From assembly GCA_007844125.1 (NCBI GenBank), contig CM017564.1, positions 23,952,349 to 24,016,348 of the forward strand: a stretch of DNA of 64,000 nucleotides, in the 5' to 3' direction. This DNA is from Sinonovacula constricta. Taxonomy: Eukaryota > Mollusca > Bivalvia > Cardiida > Solecurtidae. The notes beneath the pieces were generated by a model. That model worked only from the letters and a program-made list of their open reading frames with translations. It had not been told where the DNA came from and made no database searches. Positions 22,218-32,120 of the stretch are shown in pieces (positions within the stretch are counted from its first letter, which is position 1; each line of letters starts with the position of its first letter). Both the position numbers and the translations under genes were made by a program.

Positions 22218-22557
22218 ATTTGTAACTGATGGTCATATGTTTTTTATCAACTAAACATAAATTTGGTTAATTACCACAGCAACTGCTTCGGTTCTTTTTT
22301 TCACAAAGTGAAGTTAAAAATTAAAAAACGTAAAAGTCGAAAATAAAATAAATAGCACAGGAAACATAGTTCATACTTCACATAAAACACTGAGAGGAAA
22401 CAAAATAAATACAATAATCCAATGTTTATTAAAATTTGTACAGAATCACAAAACACACACAAAACATCCAACAAAGCACATTCATGAATTGTTAATTTGT
22501 AGCTGAAGGTCATATGTTGTTTTTTTTATCAACTGAACATTAATTTTAGTTAAATTG
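22218..22557. repeat. Repeat H copy 1, flanked by a 60-bp direct repeat
   Basis: The body (22278-22495) shares 'gcttcggttcttttt', 'ataaatacaataatccaa' and 'acaaaacatccaacaaa' with 31899-32120. It is bracketed by two diverged copies of 'tttgta.ctga.ggtcatatg' plus 'tttatcaact.aacat' at 22218-22276 and 22494-22557. The bracketing repeat is far longer than a normal target-site duplication. Confidence 0.65.
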
Positions 22558-22799
22558 ATAATAATTTTGTAGTAACGTATCATACATATTAACACACAAT
22601 TTTACAAAGAAATATGTATTTATTTTTGTCCATGCAAAACATATTTTAAAAATAACAAGTTGGAAACTGCTATTAAAATAATATAATAAGTTCAACTATC
22701 TGCAAAGTCAATGAAAAAGAGTGAACAAAGCCTGCTAACAGAGATACATTTGTAATCAACCTAACTTAAGTCAATCAAATTAGATTTGTGTGTGTGTGT

Positions 22800-24005
22800 T
22801 TTTTGTTACATTGAAAGGACACCATCACGGTCATATTGGCAATGTCCAGCAAATTATTGGTGGAGGAAGACCCCAGACTTACATCTGGGTAGAACCACTG
22901 ACACAATTACGGTCATATTGGCAATGTCCAGCTAATTATTGGCTGAGGAAGACCCCAGACTTACATCTGGGTAGAACCACTGACACAATTTCGGTCATAT
23001 TGGCAATGTCCAGCTAATTATTGGCTGAGGAAGACCCCAGACTTACATCTGGGTAGAACCACTGACACAATTACGGTCATATTGGCAATGTCCAGCTAAT
23101 TATTGGCTGAGGAAGACCCCAGACTTACATCTGGGTAGAACCACTGGCACAATTATGGTCATATTGGCAATGTCCAGCTAATTATTGGCTGAGGAAGACC
23201 CCAGACTTACATCTGGGTAGAACCACTGACACAATTATGGTCATACTGGCAATGTCCAGCTAATTATTGGCTGAGGAAGACCCCAGACTTACATCTGGGT
23301 AGAACCACTGGCACAATTATGGTCATATTGTGATGTCCAGCTAATTATTGGCTGAGGAAGACCCCAGACTTACATCTGGGTAGAACCACTGACACAATTA
23401 TGGTCATACTGGCAATGTCCAGCTAATTATTGGCTGAGGAAGACCCCAGACTTACATCTGGGTAGAACCACTGGCACAATTATGGTCATATTGTGATGTC
23501 CAGCTAATTATTGGCTGAGGAAGACCCCAGACTTACATCTGGGTAGAACCACTGACACAATTATGGTCATACTGGCAATGTCCAGCTAATTATTGGCTGA
23601 GGAAGACCCCAGACTTACATCTGGGTAGAACCACTGACACAATTATGGTCATATTGGCAATGTCCAGCTAATTATTGGCTGAGGAAGACCCCAGACTCAC
23701 ATCTGGGTAGAACCACTGGCACAATTATGATCATATTGGCAATGTCCAGCTAATTATTGGCTGAGGAAGACCCCAGACTTACATCTGGGTAGAACCACTG
23801 GCACAATTATGATCATATTGGCAATGTCCAGCTAATTATTGGCGGAGGAAGACCCCAGACTTACATCTGGGAAGAACCATCGGCGCAACGCACGTAAACT
23901 GGAGAACCTCCACACATGGAACTTCTGGTCCCAATCGGGACTCGAACCCACATGGTGAGGGGATGAGAAGTTTCAAGCCAACTTCTTTAACCACCATGCG
24001 CACCC
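22800..24005 (-). repeat. SINE-derived satellite: 13 tandem copies of an 82-bp SINE-B' core
   Basis: The internal part of SINE-B' ('ggtcatattggcaatgtccagctaatta', 'ttggctgaggaagaccccag', 'acttacatctgggtagaacc', 'actgacacaatta') is repeated 13 times. The 'gaagaccccagact' landmark runs from 22866 to 23849 at about 82-bp spacing. A single SINE head and linker remain only at the right edge (23870-24005: 'cgggactcgaacccacatggtgagg'). Units are about 97-99% alike by eye except for small changes, so the array is young. One 60-75 aa frame crosses it and is not a gene. Confidence 0.95.
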
Positions 24006-24072
24006 CAAAATATATTTAAATACAATCTTTTTCAAAGTATATATACCGGTATATAAATGTGACATTAATTCT

Positions 24073-24543
24073 TAAAGGTAGAATCCGACAGTTTGCCTAT
24101 ATCAAATACAAGTAACAATATTGAACCACTGCTTTGGGGAATTTTGGGCATAATCTCTGCATAAACTGATACTTTAGTTTAAATAAAGCTCATACACTGC
24201 CTATATTATTAGACTGTAAAAATTAAAGAAAAAAAACTCCAAAACTAAGAATGACAAAGATTTTTTAATAAAAATACATATCGATGTCAGAGCGGATTAT
24301 CCAGAAAACGATATAATGATCTCAAAAATTAATAGTCACATGGTTTTTCTTAGTTTATAAATAGCTACCTCTGCAGTGTGGCTTCGATAGGAAATACCTG
24401 TTTGCAAGGATAAGTGGGGATTTATGCTTCACACGGATTTAAAGGACATCAATGATCAGCATTTTGCCGGATCTTTTCATGTAACAATGACACACCTGGT
24501 AATATGAGAAAAAAAAATGTTTGTCCAAACTGTCAGATACAAC
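24073..24543 (-). mobile_element. MITE-D copy 2
   Basis: 'cttaaaggtagaatccgacagtttgcc' start, 'aaactgtcagatacaac' end, and interior landmarks 'gtcacatggtttttcttagttta' and 'gcagtgtggcttcgataggaaat'. Non-coding. Confidence 0.85.
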
Positions 24544-25282
24544 AATTAATAAAACATCCTTCCAGACTCAGCAGCAAAGGGTGCAGATTCTGATCATCCC
24601 AGTACCTGCTGACCTGGACCTACAGTATTTACCTAAGCCAAGACAATTTGGGCTTAGGAAGATAAAAGTTTTGAATGTGACAATCAACATTCAATAAAAA
24701 AGGTGTTATAATTAGTTTTGACACCTTTATTCTGATAAGATCAAAGGCAATTATCTTTGGCAAAGAAGGCCCAATTAGGGAAGTAATCAAAGTGCAAATT
24801 GAGCAATCTCTAAAGAATTCAAGTATTTAAACTATGTCACTCTGCCCTATAATAAGAAAGCAAAAGATGACAAGAAATTCAAGAAATCCTTAAAAAAGAT
24901 TGTTATACAAACAATTTACATGTTTTTGTGGTTAGTAACATGTTTGGTGTACAGGTATTTACTAGTAGCAGAAGTGTAATTTGGATTTCTAAATTCTTGC
25001 TGACATTGATGATCTAAGATTGAATATTTAAAACATTGTATTTATTTTAGTAAAGATTTTAATAAATATACATTTGTAATTTTATGATTTAACACATAAA
25101 AAAGCATTTTAATTTTTTTCAAAATGATTAAAAGTGTCCGCTAAATTTTCAGACACAAAAAAAAAGTCTAAAAATGTAACTACTAGCATGTAAAATGTGA
25201 CATAATGTCAAATGCTTGCACACTGATATCATAGTTTAATTTAATTTTCTCTAAATGAAGGCAATTTCATGTGTTTATGTAT
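24544..25282. other. AT-rich non-coding stretch
   Basis: No gene or recognised repeat. Confidence 0.5.
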
Positions 25283-25530
25283 TTCTTTCTTTCTCTCCTT
25301 CCCTTTCTCTTCATCTTTCTCTCTGCTTATGTCTGTCTGTCTGTTCTCACTGTCACTTTCTCATACTGCCTGACTGCCTGCCTGCCTGTCTCATTCTCTC
25401 TATCTCTCCCTGTTTCTTTCACCCTCATTCTGACCCTCTTTTTGTCTGTCTGTCTGTCAGGCTGTCTGTCTGTCCATCCATCCTTCTGTTCCTCCCTCTA
25501 TCTCTCTCTCTCAATTTTATCTCTTTCAAT
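25283..25530. repeat. Pyrimidine-rich tract with (TCTG)n and (TGCC)n runs
   Basis: Compound microsatellite: TTTC, TCTC, TCTG and TGCC motifs over about 250 bp with almost no purine other than G in TCTG. It gives spurious long frames in two plus frames and one minus frame. Confidence 0.85.
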
Positions 25531-25754
25531 ATATGGTTAAACGTTTGTTGTATGTAAAATCCAACAAAAACAAACGTGTAAGTCCTACTGCAAATAATTA
25601 TAATACGAATGGGTAAACCAAACTTAAATGAAAAAATAAACATTAATCTAAAATGAGGAAGTAATGTCCACAGATGGACAATTGAGAGACAGATGAAAAA
25701 CCTGATTCTGGTATACTCTCTCAAACTTTTTGTTTTTGTTAGCATCACATTAAC

Positions 25755-26250
25755 ACAAAAATTGTCATTTAGGTGACATCCAACTAATCTTGTTTGTTTA
25801 TTTGGTGTATCATCCCACCAATAGTATTTTATCTGGAGACGGTGTCCACTTGAAGATATACCAGCAGTGCTGCCTTAACTGTGAATAGCATGCTGTGAAC
25901 ACCTGGTATGATACCACAACCAGTTACATTATCCTGACACTGGGCCAATTAGTTGTGGAACCACCCTTATATCTGCTTGAGCGTTAGCAAGGGAGTTAAC
26001 ATCACTACCATTTTTAATGACTTTGGTATGTCTTGGCACAGGATCGAACCTGGGGCTTCCTGTACCTGGAGCTGATGCTCTACAGATTGTGCTACCAGGT
26101 CCAGTAGGTAATCTTGTCTCTAACTTATGTCTGGTTAACTTAAGAAATTACCCACATTAAATTTCTTGCCCAGACCGGGACCTGAAGCCACTTGGTTCTA
26201 CAAGGAATCACAAGACAACAACTCTCACCTTTTGGCCATGGAAGCCTCCC
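25755..26250 (-). mobile_element. SINE-B' split by SINE-A
   Basis: Left piece 'cacaaaaattgtcatttaggtgacatccaactaatc' (25755-25793) and right piece from 26118 ('ctctaacttatgtctgg', 'acattaaatttcttgccc', 'ctcaccttttggccatgg') are the two halves of one SINE-B'. A SINE-A sits between them. Confidence 0.8.
25794..26108 (-). mobile_element. SINE-A copy nested in SINE-B'
   Basis: Full-length SINE-A ('tttatttggtgtatcatcccacc' tail at left; 'ctacagattgtgctaccaggtcc' head at right). Flanked by taatcttgt at 25785-25793 and 26109-26117, a 9-bp duplication of host SINE sequence. Confidence 0.9.
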
Positions 26251-26312
26251 CCACCCCCTCAAACTTTATTGTAGGGAGAATAATAAATCCTTTATGTCTT
26301 AGGACAAAAAGT

Positions 26313-26598
26313 GGATGGAATTAGAATGGGATCTGCCAGCATTTTTGCCAATAGTGTACAGCGACATTTCTATCATTATAGCACAGGGGCACTTGTGAGG
26401 TGCCCAGGGACTGAACCCGGCCGGTCCATTATACTGACACCGATGAGTCAGGCGTAATGCTGTCCTCTCAGCCCCGAGTGTTAAAGGGAAGCCATACTAC
26501 CAACTTTAAAGTCTTTGGTTTGACCCGGCCGGGGTTTGAACCTGCGACCTTCTGATCCGCAAGCCGACACTCTACCACTTGAGCTATTATGGCCGGTC
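26313..26598 (-). mobile_element. SINE-F copy with 13-bp target-site duplication
   Basis: Head at right ('gacactctaccacttgagctattatggccgg'), box-B equivalent 'ggggtttgaacctgcgacc', tail at left with 'gcgacatttctatcattatagcac'. Perfect taggacaaaaagt at 26300-26312 and 26599-26611. Confidence 0.92.
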
Positions 26599-26611
26599 TA
26601 GGACAAAAAGT

Positions 26612-27526
26612 TACTGTTAGCTAGCACAGTAATGGCAGCACTAGATATGCTTTAAGTGAACATATTTTCATTGACCCAAATATTGTCAATGAGATGTCAG
26701 ATGTAACAAAAAGCAAATTATAATCAATTTAGCAGAAATATTTATTAAAAAGATCAGATGTTCCACCCTTTTAAAAAAAGGAGATTGGCCAAAAGAAATA
26801 TTTTTAATGCCCATTGAACTTTTGTGTAGGGCACAAAATTATGAAAGCCCTTTACAATGACAGGAGCATTCTAGTTGTTTATGCTTCACTGCAGTTCACC
26901 ACAGGGCTATTGTGCAATGATCAATGTGACTGGGTGATTGACTATACAGTGGCATGGACACATGTTGGTCTCAATTACAATTACATATTCTTTTCAATGA
27001 GAAAAAAAACCACTAAGGTTTTATTAAACTAAAATGAACATTTGACTTAGAAATTACAGCTGACTGTTTGACAACTTTTGCTGCCTCAGCTTCGAAAATT
27101 CAAAAATGTTAAAATGCAAGGGTTTTTTTCACTGCCAGGGAAAGGGGGTCATTCCCTATAATTTTGGGGAAAAAAGTGTGATTTCTTCCTTCAAGGGGAA
27201 TGACAGAACCTGATGTAAAGTTACTAATTGAGGAAAACTGCAGGATTTAAGAACAATTTTCTGAGGGGAAGGCACATGTTAACAACTCTTACTAAAGAAA
27301 GAAAAAAAGCCCTGAATGGTGTTAAAGCTGTTTTAGGCACAATAAAAACTAGAATATGATGCTCCCCACATTAAGTCTTGCTCGACTCGAATCTGTACAG
27401 GGTGGGTTTGTGACTATACCTGTCTACCTGATCTGCTCTCATAATACAAACCAGTACCCATACTGTATTAAAATATATAAATATTAAAGTTATATAAGTT
27501 TTTTTTAAAAATTTACACAAACTCAC
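26612..27526. other. Presumed intron, no recognised element
   Basis: Start of the large intron of the minus-strand gene if the exon at 27527 is real. Contains an A-rich/CT-rich stretch at 27130-27330 loosely like 4480-4630. Confidence 0.45.
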
Positions 27527-27681
27527 CTAGACTGTGAGGATTTCTTCTGCTCTGGGACAGACGGCATGCCGGCGGACAGCCGAAGGTTGACTTCTGGACG
27601 GAATTATGATGACAGCTTGGTAGGCGTGTCCTACAGTCACATGGTTAGATGGTGGTAGAAGTCACATGATTGGGTAAAATC
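27527..27681 (-). CDS. Candidate first coding exon of minus-strand gene (5'UTR + 41 nt CDS)
   Basis: On the minus strand an acceptor (ATGTTTCAG, ending at 27682) opens a 155-nt exon closed by a consensus donor (CTAG|GTGAGT at 27526). The last ATG (27567-27565, context CCGGCATGC) starts an open frame: MPSVPEQKKSSQSR, with the final Arg codon split after AG. Coding part 27527-27567, 5'UTR 27568-27681. The overhang fits the exon at 6461-6521 exactly, giving ...SSQSR-ENKELQTLL. The region is GC-richer than its surroundings. The 5'UTR has two ATG-TGA start-stop codons at about 27665-27670 and 27640-27645, each within CATGTGAC. Function unknown; the N-terminus is short, basic and serine-rich with no signal peptide. 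Further exons must lie within the 21-kb gap or to the left. Confidence 0.55.
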
Positions 27682-27995
27682 CTGAAACATGACACGTTTT
27701 TATATAAATTGTTTTTGGGAATAACATATTTTAACCAAGAGCTGTCTGTAGACAGTGGGTTCCCTTTTTATCAGTTTTGGATAGTAAAATGAAGGTTTAC
27801 ATGAAGCTAGTTTGGTCCAGGTTGGTTGGAAGAAGGTCCAGTATTTTTAAATTGCACTCATGAAAACTAAAAATCTACCACAAGCTCCTTCTCCCTTCAA
27901 AAAAAGATACAGATTCATTGTCTTTGAAAACTATGATAAAAAGGAAGATCACCTTTTCCGTAGTAGAATAGTACATCACAATTCATTGTTACTTT
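27682..27995. other. Presumed intron upstream of the first coding exon
   Basis: No recognised element; includes ordinary AT-rich sequence. Confidence 0.4.
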
Positions 27996-28272
27996 GAGGA
28001 GTGGAATAGTCCAGTGGTACATATGTAAGACGTATGACTCTGGATCATGGGATCCATGGTTTCGAACCCTGGTCAGGTCACCGCTAATTTCCTTGAGCAA
28101 GAAATTTACATCAAATTGTTCCACCCAACCTAGGTGTATAAATGGGTACCTGTGAGGATTGTTCGGGTTAGTAATATGATTTCCCAGTGCCATAGGTTGG
28201 CTGCCATTGTACGGAAATTACGAATACATCCAATGATCAGTGGGTAAACTGTAAAGTCGGCTGAGCAAGCAC
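27996..28272 (+). mobile_element. SINE-I copy 1
   Basis: tRNA-like head 'agtggaatagtccagtggtac' and 'ggtttcgaaccctggtcagg', then 'ctaatttccttgagcaagaaa', 'aaatgggtacctgtgaggatt', 'ccaatgatcagtgggtaaactg'. Opposite in orientation to the copy at 28918-29190. Confidence 0.85.
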
Positions 28273-28917
28273 TAGCTTGAAAGGACAATAACCAAGCGCT
28301 TAACCACAGTCCAACAGTTTAAGGGAGGGTACTTCAACAGACTCTACCAAAAACTGAACATTCAAACAAAGGAAAACATTATTATTTCTACAATAACACA
28401 CTATCACCATTTCTCCATTAGTTCATTACTGGCTGTAAGCATTTACATTTTCTGATTACACGAAAAGTCATGCACTCTGGAATAAATTTTTAATTGTCAC
28501 ATGACTTACTGAAATAAATATTTACAGATATCAAGTAAAACTGATACGCCAAAATCAAGTTTCCGTGGCAATAATTACGGAATAATGTAGAGTCTACTGT
28601 TTACAGCGGTATATCATGAGGCATGTTGCATCACCCCTCTATGAGATGACATAAACAAAACAATTTGCTAAGAAAAGAAACAAGTGTGTATTCTTGCCAA
28701 AGATTCTATAACCTATTACTTGGTGGAAACACTCATACTTGCAGAAACCATTCTAAGGTGAGATTTTGCTTATGATCTAATATTGATTCCCAAGAAAATA
28801 TCTTACTGAAATATAATGTTACCAGTTCTTTTTTTATACACACCATCAGCTTGGAAAGGTTATGATATTTATGGTGTTAAGATTATGAAGGTAATACTGA
28901 GTTATAGTCTACTTTCA
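28273..28917. other. Spacer between inverted SINE-I copies
   Basis: No gene. A MITE-K-like fragment ('acctattacttggtggaaac') is at 28710-28730. Confidence 0.45.
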
Positions 28918-29190
28918 AGCTACTGCTCGTTCAGCCGACATTACAGTTTACCCCCTGGTCATTGGGTGTATTCATCAATCCCGTACTATGGCAGCCGACA
29001 CGTGGTGATGGGAAGTCATATTACTGACCCAAATAACCCTGCTAAGTAACCATTTATAAACCTGGGTGGAGTAGAACCATTCAAGGTAAATTTCTTGCTC
29101 AAGGAAATTAGTGGAGACCTGACCATTGTTCGAACCACGGACCCCGTGATCCAGAGTCATGCATCCTACCACTAGACTATTCAGCTCTGC
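28918..29190 (-). mobile_element. SINE-I copy 2, inverted relative to copy 1
   Basis: 'gctcgttcagccgacattacag', 'ctggtcattgggtgtattca', 'gtaaccatttataaacctggg', 'caaggaaattagtggagacctgacc' and head 'gcatcctaccactagactattcagct'. Reverse complement of the 27996-28272 element over its whole length. Confidence 0.88.
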
Positions 29191-29663
29191 AATTAAATTA
29201 AAATGAAGGGTAAAGACACAATGCGTAATAACATGCATTGTTTGACAGCAAGTAAATGGTTATATATATATATAATTTTTTTTATATTTTTTTAATTTTA
29301 TTTTTTACTATCCTTACTTTTTCTCCCTGACATCATTTAATTGTAGACAGGTCAAGAAACGTTGTGAAATAATTGAAAGGAGTGCCTGTTTATTTGTTAA
29401 AGATCCATTAATAATTCATGTTCTATTGACAGTTGGGCAGTTTTAGCTAGCTAAGTAAACTAAAAATGACAGGATCACTAAAATGATTGATCTTTCATAC
29501 ATACGATTACATGGAAAGTATTATTTCATCAATGGGTAAAGATCAACTTGACATGATACCACCCCCAACCCCATTGGACACTAGGTCAGTTAAGCCTTGA
29601 CCTCACTTGCAGAAATGATTCTTAACATTTACTTTAAGCTCAAATTTTTTATTGCATGTTACT
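29191..29663. other. AT-rich non-coding stretch
   Basis: Contains a TA run (29260-29272) and T-rich sequence. No gene. Confidence 0.5.
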
Positions 29664-29883
29664 GGATCTGGTAGCCCAATCGGTAGAGCATTGGCTCCAG
29701 ATATAGAGGCCCCAGATTCGAACCAGGGCCACAACATACCAATGGTAAAATGGTAAAAATGGTAGGGATATAGCTCCCTTCCTAACGCTCAAGCAAATAT
29801 AAGGGTAGTTGGTTAGACTGGTTGGCCTGGTGTCAGTATAATGTGACTGGATGTCGTATCATGTAAGGTGTTCATGGCATGCT
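29664..29883 (+). mobile_element. SINE-A copy, 3'-truncated
   Basis: Head 'ctggatctggtagcccaatcggtagagc' with 'gattcgaaccaggg', then 'atagctcccttcctaacgctcaagcaaatataagg' landmarks. It stops at 'ggcatgctag' before the usual tail. Confidence 0.85.
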
Positions 29884-30023
29884 AGTGTTGGAAAATCGGT
29901 GGCAAATCATAATCGATCAAAGGTTGAAAGCGGTTGCCACTTCCGATGCGATATCACCGATTATAATCTGTTTATTAATCTAGGCAGTGATACGTCCACA
30001 AATTTTTTTGTACTGTTTGTTTG

Positions 30024-30136
30024 TGTTTACTTGAAGCAGATATAATGCGGCTATTACCGTGATATCATGCCATAAACACCCAGTCACACAACCTTGACCC
30101 CAACCGGCTTGATCAGTTATGAAACCACCCTTGAAG
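30024..30136 (-). mobile_element. SINE-A fragment
   Basis: 'tgtttacttgaagcagatataatgc', 'gatatcatgccataaacacc', 'cagtcacacaaccttgacccc' match the tail half of SINE-A in minus orientation. Confidence 0.6.
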
Positions 30137-30194
30137 TGATGTCCAACATTTTTTCTTACATCAAATACATGAAACGAACATCTGGGTAAACCAG

Positions 30195-30745
30195 TCAAAG
30201 AAATTAGGATTAAAAATTTACAAGCAAGTCGGGCTAGTAACTAAGCAATTTTCACTAGCTGGAAAGAAAATTCGTTAGCCTGAATTAAATTCTGTTTTAA
30301 TTTTACAAGTAAGCCAAAAAAACAAACAAGATAAATACGAAAAAATCAGCATTTAAGATTCAATCACCTGGTAAATTCATGTTTTTTTCCTGGGTTTTGC
30401 ACCAGAAACATTGTCAGTTTAATTTTGTCTGCCATTTTGTTCTGTGGCGCACAGAATTTGGTATAGAACATAATGTACCATGCAGGCACCAGAATACCGT
30501 GTGGTTCCTGTACAGTAAACATATTATTGGTTTAGTGCGCAAAACATGTTTAAGATACAAGCGACAGCTTGCGAATGAAATAAGCGGCTCAAAAGTTTAC
30601 AAATTAAAAATGAAAACACAATGATTTTTTAACAATCAGGATCTTAGAAGCCCATCGGGCTAGTAAAATGGAAATTTTTACAAGCCCAAGAGAAAATTTA
30701 CTAGTTTTTTGCTGTTGAGCTAGCGCTAATTTCAATCACTGGTAA
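30195..30745. repeat. Possible old dispersed element with 'gggctagta' motifs
   Basis: 'aatttacaagcaagtcgggctagtaac' (30216-30242) and 'agaagcccatcgggctagtaaaatgg' (30647-30672) are related, as are 'cactagctgg' and 'ctagttttttgctg' nearby. The middle has an 81-codon chance frame. Ends not defined. Confidence 0.3.
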
Positions 30746-30787
30746 ACAGTGCATTATTGCTGAATAATTTGATAAAAACATACTTTC

Positions 30788-31175
30788 GTTTAAGTAAAGC
30801 CTGTATATGACATTACCTCGATTGTTACAGTTGTGAAATATATTGCTTTATATGTCCCGTATTTCCAAATATATAAACTGGGATTTCTGCTAAAAATAAA
30901 TATTGATGTCAGAGCTTTTTACCTGAATGATCCTGTAATGAGATCTCAAAAGTAAAATGGTCAGGTGACTTTTCTTAGTTTAAAAGTAGCTAATTGTGCA
31001 CAGTGGCTTGGACAGGAAATGAATTATTTGTTATGACAAATATGATGTTATGCTTTACTATTCACATAAATGTAGGGCAACAATAAAAAGCATTTTGTGG
31101 AATCTTATGTAACTCTTATTTATTTGGTCGCACGAGAGAAAAAAAATTGGTCCACATTGTTAAATACCACCTTTA
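30788..31175 (-). mobile_element. MITE-D copy 3, left-truncated
   Basis: Interior landmarks 'gatgtcagagctttttacc', 'aatggtcaggtgacttttcttagttt', 'gcacagtggcttggacaggaaatg'; right end 'ttggtccacattgttaaataccacctttaa'. Left terminus absent. Confidence 0.8.
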
Positions 31176-31415
31176 AAACTTCTTCAAAAGCATAAGGATA
31201 TGAGTCACCACTACAATTTTTTGTCATTATTGTAAGGCCCGATCTGGGTTTAAACAAGGCACTCGAAATTCTATACTAAAGCCAAATTAAGAAGAGTGAA
31301 CAACACACTGACATACAATGACAATGTGTCTTATTTAGAACAAGAAAACTTACATAACAAACAAGAGATGTCTATAGACAGTATACTCTAGTTTTTTTCA
31401 TTGCTGTATGACTTA

Positions 31416-31724
31416 TGTTTGTTGGGTTTATTGTCCACCAACAGTATTTCAGAAATCTGGAGACCGTGTCAACTTGAAGCAGATATTGTGCTGACATCAC
31501 TGTGTAAAGCATGCCATGAGCACCTGATACCACACCCAGCCACATTATTCTGAGACTGGGTCAACCAGTTGTGGAACTACCTTTATATTTGCTTGTGCTT
31601 TAGAATTAGCAAACTATACCACTACCATTTTTAACGACTTTGGTATGTCACGACCCGGTATCAAACTTGGGGGCCTCCCATACCTCGAGCCAACACTCTA
31701 CCAATTGAGCTATCAGGTCTGGTT
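31416..31724 (-). mobile_element. SINE-A copy, full-length
   Basis: Tail 'gtttgttgggtttattgtccacc', core 'cacattattctgagactgggtcaacc', 'accatttttaacgactttggtatgtc', head 'cactctaccaattgagctatcaggtc'. Confidence 0.9.
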
Positions 31725-31749
31725 CCGGATGGTATAATGAATATTCTAA

Positions 31750-31898
31750 ATCAAAAGAGGGGCATAACTCTGCTTAAATTTACATGCCACCTTTGATGGT
31801 GAACAAATACCTCAAGTTTGAAGTTAATATCTTTGACGGTTTACGAGAAATGGACTTTAACATTAAAGTTAACCAATGATAACGAAAGGGTTACAGGA
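31750..31898. repeat. Dispersed-type 'ggggcataactctg' module
   Basis: 'ggggcataactctgcttaaat', 'tacctcaagtttgaagttaat', 'ttacgagaaatggacttta'. Sequences of this style are very frequent in molluscan genomes; only one copy is visible here, so the call relies on that general experience. Confidence 0.35.
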
Positions 31899-32120
31899 AC
31901 AGCTTCGGTTCTTTTTTATTCAAAAAGTGGTATTAAAAATAAGTTTATTAAAGAAAATTAAACTTAAAAAAAAATATAAGCACACGAAACATAATTTGTA
32001 CTTCACATGAAACACTGGGATGTAAAAAAAATAAATACAATAATCCAAAGTTGATTAAAATTTGTAAAAAATCACAACACACACACAAAACATCCAACAA
32101 ATCACATTCAATGAATTGTA
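31899..32120. repeat. Repeat H copy 2
   Basis: Collinear with 22278-22495: 'acagcttcggttcttttt', 'tacttcac.t.aaacactg', 'aataaatacaataatccaa', 'acacacaaaacatccaacaaa'. The 60-bp direct repeats that flank copy 1 are not present here. Confidence 0.7.
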
